Notes: generated by a model from the letters alone, not told the origin. A DNA stretch of 64,000 nucleotides from Streptomyces roseofulvus (GCF_039534915.1 NZ_BAAAWE010000001.1:8141452-8205451), one strand, 5' to 3'; positions 1 through 9,841 are shown, counted from the first letter of the stretch. Made by a program: numbers and translations.

Positions 1-1147
1 AATCCTCCCTTGACGTTTGCGGTGAAGGTGAAGAGCTTGTCCTGGCCGTCGCCGTAGGCGTACCAGGCGGCGATGTCGTCGCGGCCGTCTCCGTTGAAGT
101 CGCCGGACTGCACCTGGATGGCGTCGAAGTTCCAGTAGCCGGCGGGAATACTCCAGGAGACGAATGGGGCGTTGAACGTGCCGTCGCCCTTTCCGGTCCA
201 CGTGCGGAGGTTCATCCGGCCGTCCTCGTAGCCGTAGAAGGCCGCGACGTCCCCTACTCCGTCGCCGTTGTAGTCGCCGGTCGTGCGCTTCATGTTCTCG
301 GCCCAGTAGTTGCCTGCCGGGCTGGACCAGGCGTGGATGGGTGGCTTGAAGGCTCCTGCGGAGTCGGTGGTGAAGGTGTGGAGCTCGTCGTGGCCGTCGC
401 CGTAGTCGTACCAGTCGGCGATGTCGCTGCGGCCGTCGCGGTTGTAGTCGTGGCGGGCGGAGGTGCCGCTGGACCAGAGCGCTTGGCTCTTGTCGTTATA
501 GACGACGAGGTCACCGGAGTCCTGAAGGACGGCAAATCCCTCCTTCGTGCCGACGTTCGTCGTGTACAGCACCTGGTTCTGTGCGTTGACGACGACGATG
601 TCGCCGTCCTGCTCGACGCGTGCGAAGGCGCCCGCGGTGCCGTTGATGCTGTTCCAGACCTTGGCGCCGGTCTTGTTGGTGATGATCAGATTCCCGTCGG
701 TGCCCATGGTGAGGGTCGAGGACTGACCGACGATGGAGTCGCCCGACTTGATCACCGTCTGGGGTTCGATACGGATGCCGTTGTTGATGCCTTCGATGAC
801 GAAGGGTGCTTCGAAGCCGGTGAGGTTGGTGGCGGTGCCCTTGCCCCGCCACCCCAGCACGGTGTTGTCGGCCTTGCGGGCCCACAGGTCCATAATCTTG
901 TCGCCGTCTATGACGCCTTCGCGGGTGCCGTCGAGGTCGCCGGAGGTTCCGATCTGGGGGTAGGTGTTTGCCTTGAAGCCGCTGCCCACCTTCAGGAGGT
1001 TGCGTCCCCAGGTGGCGAAATTCATCTTGGCGGGGTTGCCGGGGTCAGGGGTGGCGTGGGAGCGGAAGAGGTCGCCGGTGGCGTCGTCACGGAGAAGAAG
1101 GTACTTGTAGCCCCAGCCGTCACCGATCCAGCCGGCAGTCGAGCGCC
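1..1147 (-). pseudogene. C-terminal part of FG-GAP/VCBS and B-lectin protein
   Basis: Reading the minus strand from about 1147 to the left edge gives one continuous frame without stops. The first recognisable stretch is GDGWGYKYLLLRDD, followed by a section with a D-x-D-G style loop, then a bulb-type lectin-like segment (GQSSTLTMGTDGNLII and LQDSGDLVVYND), then FG-GAP repeats with calcium-loop motifs such as DYNRDGRSDIADWYDYGDG and DYNGDGVGDVAAFYGYEDG. Secreted Streptomyces proteins of this type are large beta-propeller proteins of unknown ligand. No credible start codon, ribosome site or signal peptide is found at the right end, so the amino half is missing. The gene also continues beyond base 1. 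A matching amino-terminal piece lies on the same strand at 25.6-25.9 kb. Confidence 0.7.
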
Positions 1148-1149
1148 TG

Positions 1150-1317
1150 ATGACACTCTGGGCAGGGACCGATGAGGCCCTCGGGGGCCGGTACTTGTGG
1201 GTCTCGGACGGCCTGATCGTCAGGAATCCGGGCATCGACAGCATGACCGACGTGATTGCCGGACTGGTCGAGAACGGCGAGTTCTCCGAGATCTTTCAGC
1301 CGGTGATCAACATCTGA
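1150..1317 (+). pseudogene. 55-residue carboxy-terminal fragment, unknown family
   Basis: A plus-strand frame runs from an ATG at 1150 to TGA at 1315-1317, with an in-frame TAG at 1108-1110. The peptide contains RYLWVSDGLIVRNPG and ends EIFQPVINI, which has the feel of a real protein tail. It is antisense to the broken end of the FG-GAP gene and sits just before a truncated replication-relaxation gene, so it is most simply a scar left by recombination. I do not recognise the family. Confidence 0.3.
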
Positions 1318-1344
1318 TCAAGTGTTCGGCCGCCGGAGGCCGGG

Positions 1345-2160
1345 GTGCCGGTGATACTGGTGGAGGTCGACCGCCGCTCCGAAGACGCGCACGACCTGGT
1401 GACCAAGCTGCGCCGGTACTGGGAGTGGGGCCGGCTGCTGCCGAGGGACGCGGACAAGCGCACCGTGGACCTGGTCCGCTCCCGGCCGGACGCGATCGAG
1501 CACGTCGACCACGAGCAGCGGCTGTGGCGGCGGGTCTACCCGCCGACCGGCCGTGAGGGCCTGGTCCCCCTCGCGTTCGTGTTCGCCGACACCACCGAAG
1601 CGAAGGTCGCCAACACGGTCGCCGTGCTGGAGGAGGCCGGCCGCCGCTACTGGGCGCCGTGCCGGTACGACTCCCTCTACGAGAAGGCCATCACCGCGCT
1701 CGACCACCGCCAGGCGGTCCCCGTTGTCGTCACCACCCTGGAACAGCTGACGGAGCACGGCGCCGACGCGGCGGTGTGGCGGCGCCTGGGACGGACCGGG
1801 GAGCAGACGCTGACGGACGCGCTCGACAACCCCGACGGCCACACCCTCTACCGCGCCCAGGAAGCCCGCGCGGATGCGGAGGACAAGCGGCGCCGGGCCG
1901 TCGAGCGGGAGGCGCAGCGCCCGGGGTGTACGCGGTGTGGGCGGAGGTTCAGCGACGAGCGCTGGGAGGAGATCACCGTGCACCGGACCGCCGTCCGGGC
2001 CGGTGACAGGTCGGTGTGCGGCCTGTGCCGCACCGTCGACGTCGCCCGCGAGGAGGCCGCCGAAGCCGTTCGCCTCGCGGCCGCCACGCCCCCGGAACTG
2101 GAGCAGGAACACGGCCAGGAGTCGGGCAAGCTCCGGGGGCTGTTCCGCCGCCGAGGCTGA
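1345..2160 (+). pseudogene. Replication-relaxation-like protein, carboxy-terminal part
   Basis: The frame starts inside a conserved core (PVILVEVDRRSEDAHDLVTK, then KLRRYWEWG), the nuclease-like half of actinobacterial replication-relaxation (Replic_Relax) proteins encoded by conjugative plasmids and integrative elements. The usual amino-terminal winged-helix half is absent. The carboxy-terminal section carries a paired-cysteine motif (CTRCGRRFSDERW, later CGLCR) and ends in a basic tail (GLFRRRG). The first codon is a GTG without a convincing ribosome site, and the preceding bases belong to another gene fragment. This is therefore a 5'-truncated gene. Related pieces occur at 9.46-9.69 kb and 28.4-28.8 kb. 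The function of the family is not established; an involvement in plasmid replication or transfer is inferred from its usual location. Confidence 0.6.
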
Positions 2161-2381
2161 CCCCGCACGACGCCGCCCCTCTCCATGCCGATGGGGTGGG
2201 GCGGGGGCGACGAGCAGCAGCTCAGGTCAGGACGGCGCGGCTTGCTTCGCCACCGCGGCGAGCGCCAGCCCTTCTCCACCACACCCCGAGAGGGGAGCGA
2301 GGCGCGGACGTTCACATTTCAGCCGTCCTGGCAGGGCGCCCCTGGCGTGCGGACACGAGCGGAGAAGCGCACTCTGAGGTA

Positions 2382-2918
2382 ATGGACGGGTCTGGTGAGC
2401 CTCCTCCTGCAGCGGCGTCGAGGAAACCGGCGCGTGAGCGCCGGAACCTGCTCCTGGCCTTCGTGGCAGGGATCGTCATCGGTGCGGGCGGGGCCGGCGT
2501 CATCTGGGCTCTGACAGACAAGGGTGGGCCGTCTCCCGAGGCCGTCAGCCCTCTGCCGTCGCCGACCACCCAGGCACCGAGCCCCTCCCCGACACCCACC
2601 GCCTTCCAACTGACCGGCACCTTCTTACTCACCAGGAATGCGGTCAGCGACGGCGAGGGCGGCTGCAAGGGAAGCGAGGGTTTCGACGACATCACCGAAG
2701 GCGCGGCGGTCACGGTCTACGACGCCTCCGGCACGGTCATCGCCACCGGCGCCCTGGGCGAGTCGACCAAGACGGGGACCGCGTGCAGCTTCGAGTTGAT
2801 CGTCCCTGACGTGCCTGCGGGCGAAGGGTTCTACAAGGTGGAGGTCACCCACCGCGGGACCCTGCAGATCAGTGAGTCCGAGGCGATGAGCGGGTCCTTC
2901 GGAGGCAGCCTGGGATGA
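2382..2918 (+). CDS. Membrane-anchored hypothetical protein with Pro/Ser linker
   Basis: A 178-residue protein starts at ATG 2382, just after a GAGGT element. Residues 1-22 are basic, then one hydrophobic helix follows (LLLAFVAGIVIGAGGAGVIW), then a Pro/Ser/Thr-rich spacer (PLPSPTTQAPSPSPTPT), then a compact extracellular domain with two cysteines (GGCKGSEG and TACSFELIVPDV). The domain looks like a small beta-sandwich of the kind seen in many Streptomyces surface proteins. A longer frame reaches back to 2016, but its first part overlaps the previous gene and has no ribosome site, so the internal start was chosen. It is followed 83 bases later by another small membrane protein on the same strand. 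No family name can be given. Confidence 0.7.
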   Translation: MDGSGEPPPAAASRKPARERRNLLLAFVAGIVIGAGGAGVIWALTDKGGPSPEAVSPLPSPTTQAPSPSPTPTAFQLTGTFLLTRNAVSDGEGGCKGSEGFDDITEGAAVTVYDASGTVIATGALGESTKTGTACSFELIVPDVPAGEGFYKVEVTHRGTLQISESEAMSGSFGGSLG

Positions 2919-3001
2919 ACGATCCGTCCTTTCGAAGGGCAACCACGTTGACGCCGGGCGACCGGTAGCGACACCGAGCAGTAAACGAAGCGTGATGTGC
3001 C

Positions 3002-3319
3002 ATGAGTAATGCACAACCCCAGCCCCAGTGGGGGACCCCTGCGCCGCCCGCGGCGGGACAGCCGCGCAGGCGCAGACCGCGGATATTCCTCTGGGTCTTC
3101 CTCGCCATCCAGGTGATCTTCCTGATCTGGATCATCACCGGGGCCGCCTCAGGATCTGGGACCCCCGAGGACTGCGGAACGCTCGACCGCCAGACGTGCA
3201 ACGACGCCGAAAGCGTCGGTACCGCGATCGGGGTCGGAATGATCATCTTTCTCTGGGCTGCCGTGGACGTCGTCCTCGGCGTCACGTACGCGATCTACCG
3301 CTTCGCACGACGCCCATGA
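3002..3319 (+). CDS. Small two-helix membrane protein
   Basis: A 105-residue protein with a polar Pro/Gln-rich start (MSNAQPQPQWGTPAPP), an arginine cluster, and a first transmembrane helix (IFLWVFLAIQVIFLIWII). A short loop with two cysteines (EDCGTLDRQTCND) follows, then a second helix (VGMIIFLWAAVDVVLGVTYA) and a basic end. Both ends should be cytoplasmic, with the cysteine loop outside, by the positive-inside rule. Proteins of this layout are common in Streptomyces and often lie near prophage or plasmid genes, but no function is known. The ATG follows an A/G-poor leader without a clear Shine-Dalgarno sequence. It is probably co-directional with, but independent of, the preceding gene. Confidence 0.7.
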   Translation: MSNAQPQPQWGTPAPPAAGQPRRRRPRIFLWVFLAIQVIFLIWIITGAASGSGTPEDCGTLDRQTCNDAESVGTAIGVGMIIFLWAAVDVVLGVTYAIYRFARRP

Positions 3320-3439
3320 ACAACCGGGCGCGATGTTGACGGCTCTGGCCCGGCTGCGCCACTCCAAAGCGGGCGGGGGTGTGGGGGATGGATCGTGTCG
3401 TTCGCCGGGCTGGGAGGCCGGTGGCCCTGGACCGTGGGT

Positions 3440-3991
3440 GCCGGGCAGCCAGGCAGTCGGACGGCCCTCCGTGGTCTTGCTGCACCGCCTCATCCGGGAC
3501 GAATCCCTGACGACAGCTCAAGCAGGCCGCCGCCTGGGCGTCAGCCATGGTGCTGTCCGGTTCGTCCTGCAGGAGCAGCCGGCACCCCCCAAAAAAGTTC
3601 CGCGAAGTGGAAGAGAGGAGCGACCGTTCGCCGTGCTCGCGCCGCGCTCCCAGGGGACAAGTTTGCCCTCCTCTACCTCGAGGAGTACCGCTCGCTCAAG
3701 TGGATCGCTAAGCACGCCGACGTGAACGAGGAGGCCATCAAGGTCCTGGACCGCGAGTACGGCATGACGCGCGAGGGCAAAGCGACCCGGTGGCGCCAGA
3801 TCGATCTCGACTGGCTCCGTGCCGAACGGGCCGCTGGACGCACCTGCCGAGAGCTCGCCGAGGAGACCGGCTTCTCACTCGGAATGATCAGCTACCTGGC
3901 CCGGCGCCACGACACGCCTGGTGGCCGGCCAAGGGCCAGCCGAGAGATGCACAAAGTTCCCGGCCAGTGCCGGTGTCGAGGACTCCTTTGA
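3440..3991 (+). pseudogene. Degenerate multi-helix-turn-helix protein, TniQ-tail-like
   Basis: Two different plus frames each carry part of one protein. The first (about 3471-3590) reads LLHRLIRDESLTTAQAGRRL and continues with GVSHGAVRFVL. The second (about 3650-3946) reads FALLYLEEYRSLKWIAKHAD, then DLDWLRAERAAGRTCRELAE with TGFSLGMISYLARRHDTP. Such serial helix-turn-helix units resemble the carboxy-terminal tails of actinobacterial TniQ/TnsD-type target-selector proteins. A run CCCCCCAAAAAAG at about 3589 lies between the frames and is a likely frameshift site. The amino-terminal zinc-finger part of a TniQ protein is not present. It could instead be a remnant of another multi-HTH regulator. 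Confidence 0.45.
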
Positions 3992-4059
3992 TCTCCATCG
4001 CGGCGATCGCAGTGCTGCTCTCCGCTAGACCTAACCGGCGCTCCGACTGGTGACCGGTT

Positions 4060-4094
4060 CGCGATCGCCCTCCGGGAGCCAGAGGGCGATCGCG
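4060..4094. terminator. Perfect 13-bp hairpin
   Basis: CGCGATCGCCCTC (4060-4072) and its exact reverse complement (4082-4094) enclose a 9-base loop. No T-run follows. It lies between a decayed plus-strand gene and the end of a minus-strand small gene, so a bidirectional terminator is the simplest reading; a protein-binding site is possible. Confidence 0.45.
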
Positions 4095-4177
4095 TACGGC
4101 CCCGCCGTTGGCGGGCTCCGCATCTCATCCGGCGACGACGTGGAGCCCTCCTCGTGCCGAGGCCCGGCCCGTGGGTG

Positions 4178-4441
4178 TCAGTTCCTGTGCCTCAGGCGCG
4201 CGTACCAGGCATGGACGCGCGCCTGGACCAGGGAGGCGACGACGAGCACGTGGAGCCGGAAACCCTTGTCCAGCAGGAGGTCCGTCACCAGCTTGGCAAC
4301 GGGGTGAGTCCACAGCTCGGCGAGAGCCGGAGCGTGGTCCAGCAGGTGGCGCAGAGCGGACGGCAGCGGCGAGCCGCAGCCGGTGAGTCGACGAAGGCAC
4401 CCCGCGCATGAGGAGAGGACGGATCGGAACGGACGGAACAT
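4178..4441 (-). CDS. Small hypothetical protein, 87 residues
   Basis: The minus-strand frame starts at ATG 4441 with a good Shine-Dalgarno (GGTGAGGT, about 6 bases before the start), which decides this start over an upstream in-frame ATG at 4480. Third positions are strongly G/C-rich, so it is probably expressed. The product has a cysteine-containing basic start (MFRPFRSVLSSCAGCLRRL) and two amphipathic or hydrophobic helices (LVTDLLLDKGFRLHVLVVAS). I do not recognise a family. It stands divergently from the large STAND NTPase gene that begins 245 bases to the right. Confidence 0.5.
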   Translation of the reverse strand: MFRPFRSVLSSCAGCLRRLTGCGSPLPSALRHLLDHAPALAELWTHPVAKLVTDLLLDKGFRLHVLVVASLVQARVHAWYARLRHRN

Positions 4442-4685
4442 GAGTACCTCACCAGGTGTCGATCGGCGAGGCGTGGCCACACCCCGGTGGAAGCCGGCGT
4501 GTGACCGATGCTGCTGAGGTCGTTACAGGGGGCGAAGCGTTCCGGGGTGAGTGTCTGAGAAGAAGGAAAACCCGCTGGTCAGAGCGGAGAGGACCAAATG
4601 AAATCCAGGTCAGGCGCAGACAAGGTGGTGCCGCGCGGCCGTTACGCTGCTCTACCCTGGCGTTCCGTAGGGCATGGGGGTCTCG

Positions 4686-7600
4686 ATGGCATCAGGGAAC
4701 ACACGGCGTACGCCGCGGTCGACCGGCCGGGACAGCAGCCCCGGCACCCCACCCGGCGTCAGGGCAGCACGGCTGCTGAAGGAGCTGATCGACTACCAGT
4801 TGCTGCTGTTGCGCACCAAGCAGCAACTGGACGAGCAACAGGCGTCGGACGCCTGGCGGGAACTGCTCCGCCGGCAGCTCAGGAAGGACCGCGAGGCCCG
4901 CGAACGAAACGGTCAACCCCGGCAGCCCGGCCGGTTGACGGTCGTGCACCCCGTGACGCTCCAGCGGCTGTACGCGGAACTCGGACAACCGGACGCGGAA
5001 CTGGGCAGTGACCGCCAGGCACTCGTGGAAGCCGTGGCCCACCTGTGCACGGAACCCCCCTTCCGCGGCTACATCCTGGGCCCCCAGCCCGGTGAGCTGA
5101 AGAAGGTCGGCCAGCTACTGCCGCCGTCCCGCACCGCAGGTGGTGGCGGCTGGGCAGGCAAAAAGAAGCTGGAGGCGGCCACTTCGGCCGCGCTGAGAGC
5201 GGCCGACCGGCTCAGTGACGAAGCCGACGTCAGCCTGAGCCAGGTTTACATCACCCGGGGCTGTGAGGAGCGACTCGCCCGGAGACTGCTTACCGGCCTG
5301 GCCCGAACGGACCGGGCACCCCGCGTGGAACTCGTGCTGGGCGAACCCGGCACCGGTAAGACGAGCCTGCTGTGGAACCTCACCACGCGGCTTACCGGTC
5401 GCTCTTCCCTCCCGGACCCTCGCAGCGGAGAGGATGCAGAGCCCCAGGACGGCGAACGGCGCGTGCACTGCCAGCCGCTGCTGCTCCGCGCCGACGACCT
5501 GCTGCTGCCCCGCGAGACGACGGACCTGCTGACCCTCTTCGACGGACTGCTGCACCAGCCGATGTACCGCGCATCAGTGGTCGTCCTCCTCGACAGCGCG
5601 GACGTGCTGCTGACCGACGATCACGGGCGGGCCGTGTGCCGCGAACTGGTCGACTGCTGCGCGGAGTACGGGGTGCCGCTGGTGATCTCCTGCCGCACTC
5701 GTGACCAGGTCCTCTTGTACGACGTCCTCGGCACGACACCGTCCTCCGTGCAGGAACTGGGCGACTTCCGATTCGGCGGAGAGGCCGAACACGTCGTCGA
5801 CGCGTACTGCGCGCACTACTACCGCGATCAGACGGCGGCACGCCGCCGGGAGGCGTACGACGCGGTTATCGGTGCCGCCGTCCGTGGCCTGCCCATGCGG
5901 GAGGTCGTGGCCCGGCCACTCACCCTGCGCATGCTGTTCGAAGTCTACGCCCCACAGGTGCCGACCACGGAGATCGACGCCGCGGGGCTGTACGACGCCT
6001 ACTGGACGAAACGCGTGGTCGGCGACCGCCGCCACGGCAGCGCCGGCATCGTCGATGCCGACGATCTGTCACCAGCGGCCGAGGGCGTGGCGAGGATTAT
6101 GCTCCGGGATGGTGGTGTCGCCGTCACCTCGGCGCACGCCGTCCGGCTGCTCGGCACCGCGGCCCCGCGCCCGCTTCCCCTCACGGCTCCCGCCGCCCTC
6201 ACCGCTCTGCACCGCCGTAACGTCCTGACAGGCAGCGAGGGCCACGACGGGGCGAGCACCCGTTTCTTCCACCAGACGCTGTACGAGTACGCGGCCGGGC
6301 GCTGCCTGGTCTCCCTGGTGAACGCCCGCCAGCAACCGGACATCTTCGAGCAGCTGGGCCGACGGCTGGAGGCCACCCCGGACGACTTCCTGCGTTCCGT
6401 GATCGCGGAGCAGGCTATCGTGCAAGGCGTCCGGGACGAACGGGCGGCCCGCCCGGCGGCCGCCGACCTCATCAAGCAGCTCCTCACCAGCGACAACCAC
6501 TACCTCCGTTACACCGCCCTGCGCGCCTACGCCCTGCTGCCCTCCGTACCGCACGCGGTCAAGGGGATGGTGCACCGTTTCCTGTCCGAAGCGCCGCTCG
6601 CCCTCGTCACCACCATGATGGAGCTGCTGCCCACTCGCCACCACACCGACCCCCGACGCGTCACCGAGGACATCTTCGTCATCCTCCAGCAGCATCGGCT
6701 GCCGAAGGTTCGGCGCAAGGCACTCGACTTGTTGTGCCGGTTCGCGGGCATGGACGGGAAGGACGACGGACGAGGGGCGGCCACCGCGGTCAGAGACCTA
6801 CTGAGGGACCTGTGCACCCGTCCCCAGGCGTGCGCCGACCACGTGCCTGGCTCGGGTGTGCCTCGGGACTGCTGCTTTGAGCAGGCCTGCCTGTGGTCCT
6901 GGCTGGTGGGCCTGCCCGTGCAGGAGGCCACCAGCCACGGCAATCACGCCGTGCGCCTCGTCACGGCGATGGCCTCGGCCGAGCCGGACTGGGCTGCCGC
7001 GCGCATGGCCGAGTTGCTTGACCTCGCCGAGCACCACCGCTCCGCGCGCTGGCTGTGGCAGTGCATTCCGCCCATCAGCGCCCATCGCCACCTCAGCGGC
7101 TGGGACACGCTCATCGAACGTGCCGCCGTGCTGGCTGAGAAGCTCGGCAATCCGGACCGGATCCGCCGCCAGAACCGCCCCGCGGCATTCGTCCGCAAGG
7201 CCGGCACCGCCTTCGGCACCGTGCTGGCAGGCCCGAGCCGGGAGGCCAACGCCGAGAGCTACGAGAGTGAGGAGCGCGAGCGGCAGGAGGCCCATGTCCT
7301 GCTCGCCGCCCACTGGGCCGAGACCCTCGCCGATGAGCCGCCCGTCACCGTGTTCAACCAGCTCGTGGGAGCTGGCGGCGTCTTCAGCGGCCCGCAGATG
7401 CGGATCCGGGCGCGCGTCGCCGCTCTCGGCGCCCGCCTGCGCACCGCCGAGAGCGGGGTGCCCGAGTTCCTGGACCATGCCGTGGCACGCTGCGGCGTCA
7501 GCGACCAGATCGACGACGTCGCGGAGACCCTGCTGCCCGAACTGCTCCGCTCACCGGGCGAGGAGCCCGGGACTCGCTCCGCCCGGCACTGGTGCGCGCG

Positions 7601-9059
7601 GCAGCTGAAGGAGATGGGCGAGCGGGCGCCGGGCACGCGCCCGCACCGTGCGGCCCGCTTCGCCGCCAGCGGCCTGCACCCCCTGCCCGCCGCCGAGACC
7701 CGGGAAGTCGTCAAGGACGCCTGGGACGGGGGCCGGGGCTGGCAACCGGACCGTCTGGACCGCGCGTTCCTCATGCGTGACAGCGCCACCCGCCTCCTCG
7801 CGCCGATGGCGGCCACCGACACCACCGGCCGCGGGCGGGAATCGAAGGCCCTACGACGATGGCGGACCCTGGAACAGGAACGCACCCAGCAACTGTCCCG
7901 CGGGGCCAACGACTGGCCGTCCTACGGCGACGGCGGCACCTGGGGCAAGCCAGAGCGCAACGCGGTCAACTCCATCCTGCACGCCTCTCTGCGCGACCAC
8001 GCCCCGGCCCACCCCGACCTCGTGGCGCACGCCCTGGACGAGAAAGTCGCATTGGCCGACATCCCCTGGCTGGCCAAGCTGATCAGCCAGGCCGCCGACC
8101 ACCCCCACGTCGACATCGCCCACACTCTGCTGATGCGGCATGGTCCCGAGCTGGCCGACTGGTGCGAGCGGTTGTGGACCGGACAGCAAGCCCTCCCCGA
8201 CGACGAGACCAAGAAGGCGGCGCTCCGGCTGTGGAGTGGCCTGGTCTGGCTGCGGGCTGCCGAGCGGCCGTCCCTCACCGCACAGGCCGACCTGCTGACC
8301 AAGTACCTCAACCCGACGCAGCGGAGGCTGGGCCTGGAGGCCCTGGCCCGGTGGAACGCCCACGGCGTCAGCGAACTCGCCGGCCCGGAGGGCGAGGACG
8401 GCTGGGAGAGGCTGGACGCGGCGCTGGCGCCGATCGCCGAACTCCCCGCCGGCCATTCCCAGGCCGGTCGCGCACCCGCCTCTGCCGCACTGCGCTTCCA
8501 CTGCCTGTGCCGCTTCGCACCCATCGGGGAGGCGGACCAACGCGCGCACACGATCGAGAGGGCCACGGAAGCCGTCCGCGCCGCCGACACCACGACCGCG
8601 ATCTCAACCACCGGCTTCCTCGTGGAACGCCTGTGCCTGGTGGAACCCTCCGCCGCGGTCAACCTCACCACCCTGGTCGCCGCCAGAACGGCACAGCAGG
8701 GCAAGCACGAAGGCCACCACGTCAAGAGCATGGTGCATCGCTGGCCGCATCCCCTCAGACACCTGGTCCGCGCCACCGACTACGCCGACCTCGAACGGCT
8801 CGTACGGGGGCTGTCGGGCGGCCCAGAGCGCATGCTCCTCAACGTCCTCGACCTGGCCGTGGCCCTGCGCCGCCACGACCCCGTACGCGACGACGCGCTC
8901 CGGTGGCTCGCGGACAGCCCCTACCTGCCCCAGGCAACCATGCAGCTCCGTAACTCGGCCGTACGACACCGCCAGACCCCACTGACCGACCCCGCCTGGC
9001 CCGAGGCACTGCCCGGCGCCGACGCCCCAGAGTGCGCGGATGGCACCCGCGACCGGTGA
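4686..9059 (+). CDS. Large NACHT/STAND-type NTPase with helical-repeat carboxy half
   Basis: This protein of about 1,457 residues has an amino-terminal helical region of about 170 residues without an obvious known effector fold. It is followed by a P-loop NTPase: Walker A GEPGTGKTS with its lysine near residue 225, Walker B VVVLLDSADVLL with its aspartate near 303, and a sensor-like LVISCRTRD near 340. A winged-helix-type segment follows (RPLTLRMLFEVYAP to FFHQTLYEYAAGRCL). The remaining ~900 residues are rich in paired helices, as in HEAT or TPR-like sensor domains. This is the layout of STAND NTPases, many of which are anti-phage sensors in bacteria. ATG 4686 is preferred because GGGGG lies 5 bases ahead; ATG 4674 is the alternative. 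It is monocistronic. The ligand and effector activity cannot be read from the sequence. Confidence 0.75.
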   Translation: MASGNTRRTPRSTGRDSSPGTPPGVRAARLLKELIDYQLLLLRTKQQLDEQQASDAWRELLRRQLRKDREARERNGQPRQPGRLTVVHPVTLQRLYAELGQPDAELGSDRQALVEAVAHLCTEPPFRGYILGPQPGELKKVGQLLPPSRTAGGGGWAGKKKLEAATSAALRAADRLSDEADVSLSQVYITRGCEERLARRLLTGLARTDRAPRVELVLGEPGTGKTSLLWNLTTRLTGRSSLPDPRSGEDAEPQDGERRVHCQPLLLRADDLLLPRETTDLLTLFDGLLHQPMYRASVVVLLDSADVLLTDDHGRAVCRELVDCCAEYGVPLVISCRTRDQVLLYDVLGTTPSSVQELGDFRFGGEAEHVVDAYCAHYYRDQTAARRREAYDAVIGAAVRGLPMREVVARPLTLRMLFEVYAPQVPTTEIDAAGLYDAYWTKRVVGDRRHGSAGIVDADDLSPAAEGVARIMLRDGGVAVTSAHAVRLLGTAAPRPLPLTAPAALTALHRRNVLTGSEGHDGASTRFFHQTLYEYAAGRCLVSLVNARQQPDIFEQLGRRLEATPDDFLRSVIAEQAIVQGVRDERAARPAAADLIKQLLTSDNHYLRYTALRAYALLPSVPHAVKGMVHRFLSEAPLALVTTMMELLPTRHHTDPRRVTEDIFVILQQHRLPKVRRKALDLLCRFAGMDGKDDGRGAATAVRDLLRDLCTRPQACADHVPGSGVPRDCCFEQACLWSWLVGLPVQEATSHGNHAVRLVTAMASAEPDWAAARMAELLDLAEHHRSARWLWQCIPPISAHRHLSGWDTLIERAAVLAEKLGNPDRIRRQNRPAAFVRKAGTAFGTVLAGPSREANAESYESEERERQEAHVLLAAHWAETLADEPPVTVFNQLVGAGGVFSGPQMRIRARVAALGARLRTAESGVPEFLDHAVARCGVSDQIDDVAETLLPELLRSPGEEPGTRSARHWCARQLKEMGERAPGTRPHRAARFAASGLHPLPAAETREVVKDAWDGGRGWQPDRLDRAFLMRDSATRLLAPMAATDTTGRGRESKALRRWRTLEQERTQQLSRGANDWPSYGDGGTWGKPERNAVNSILHASLRDHAPAHPDLVAHALDEKVALADIPWLAKLISQAADHPHVDIAHTLLMRHGPELADWCERLWTGQQALPDDETKKAALRLWSGLVWLRAAERPSLTAQADLLTKYLNPTQRRLGLEALARWNAHGVSELAGPEGEDGWERLDAALAPIAELPAGHSQAGRAPASAALRFHCLCRFAPIGEADQRAHTIERATEAVRAADTTTAISTTGFLVERLCLVEPSAAVNLTTLVAARTAQQGKHEGHHVKSMVHRWPHPLRHLVRATDYADLERLVRGLSGGPERMLLNVLDLAVALRRHDPVRDDALRWLADSPYLPQATMQLRNSAVRHRQTPLTDPAWPEALPGADAPECADGTRDR

Positions 9060-9214
9060 GGTCCGGCAGAACCCACGTGTCGGAGCGACATCGATTACTG
9101 CCCACTCTCCACGGACGCCGTGTACTGCAATTGGCGGTTCTGCCATGTGTGCTGGTAGGTGACTTCGTCACCGCTGGGGCAGCACGCCGGGTCAGGGTTT
9201 GACCGCCGCACGCT

Positions 9215-9430
9215 TTAGGTGACCTGGGTGCCGTTCTGGCTGACCACTTCACGGAAGCTGTACGCCTTGCCCTCCTGGTCGGGCACAGGTAATCCAGTAA
9301 GCCAGCCGGCACCTTCATGCCCTTCACCTTGGTGCACGACGCGTTGTGGCTACTGCCCGCAGGCCCGTCAACGCCCAGCATCATGACCGTCGGCGTCAAA
9401 CTGTCATCCTTGCGCTTGAACACCTCTTGG
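9215..9430 (-). pseudogene. Short decayed protein fragment, unknown family
   Basis: On the minus strand one frame reads EVFKRKDDSLTPTVMMLG and then HNASCTKVKGMKV. A second frame then continues with PVPDQEGKAYSFREVVSQNG and terminates at 9215-9217. The two parts fit together as the end of one protein broken by a single-base shift near 9290. No family is recognised. The right end abuts a plus-strand replication-relaxation fragment, which suggests another recombination junction. Confidence 0.3.
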
Positions 9431-9461
9431 TGGTTCCCTGCCGCCCAAAAATCTCCTTGCA

Positions 9462-9690
9462 GACAAGCTTCAGGCCCGGGGCGCCGGGCTGGGCACCATC
9501 GCCTCCTACGCGACCGAGGTGGCGCTGCCCGCGACCGGCACCTGGTCCAACCCGGGCAAGGGCGGCGCCCAGGCGGACATCGTCATCACCGCGCCCGAGG
9601 ACGGGGTGCCGCTGCTGTTCGTGGAGATCGACAACTGCTTCGAGTCCGCGCAGGTCCTCGCCGCGAAGATCGACAAGTACATGCGGTTTG
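9462..9690 (+). pseudogene. Internal fragment of a replication-relaxation-like protein
   Basis: About 76 codons of a conserved core are visible: KLQARGAGLGTIASYATEVA, then GKGGAQADIVITAPEDGVPL and LFVEIDNCFESAQVLAAKID. The last part corresponds to the ILVEVDRRSEDAHDLVTK core of the fragment at 1345-2160 and is typical of actinobacterial Replic_Relax proteins. The similarity stops at about 9690, where the frame runs into unrelated sequence. Start and end of the gene are both missing. Confidence 0.55.
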
Positions 9691-9841
9691 GTCAGCGTGA
9701 TGGGGATCTCGAATTTTCCTCAGACCCGCTCTTCGCCTCAGCTGGTTCACGAAGTGAACCAACTGAGGGCAGTGGTGAGCGAGGCGGAGTACGACTGGTT
9801 GCTCTTCGACCCGCGCCAGACCCGTGGGTGATGATCGGGGC

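Noticed and set aside
333..1175. 280-codon plus-strand frame at the left edge
   Set aside because: Shadow of the FG-GAP repeat gene; the minus frame shows calcium-loop and lectin motifs.
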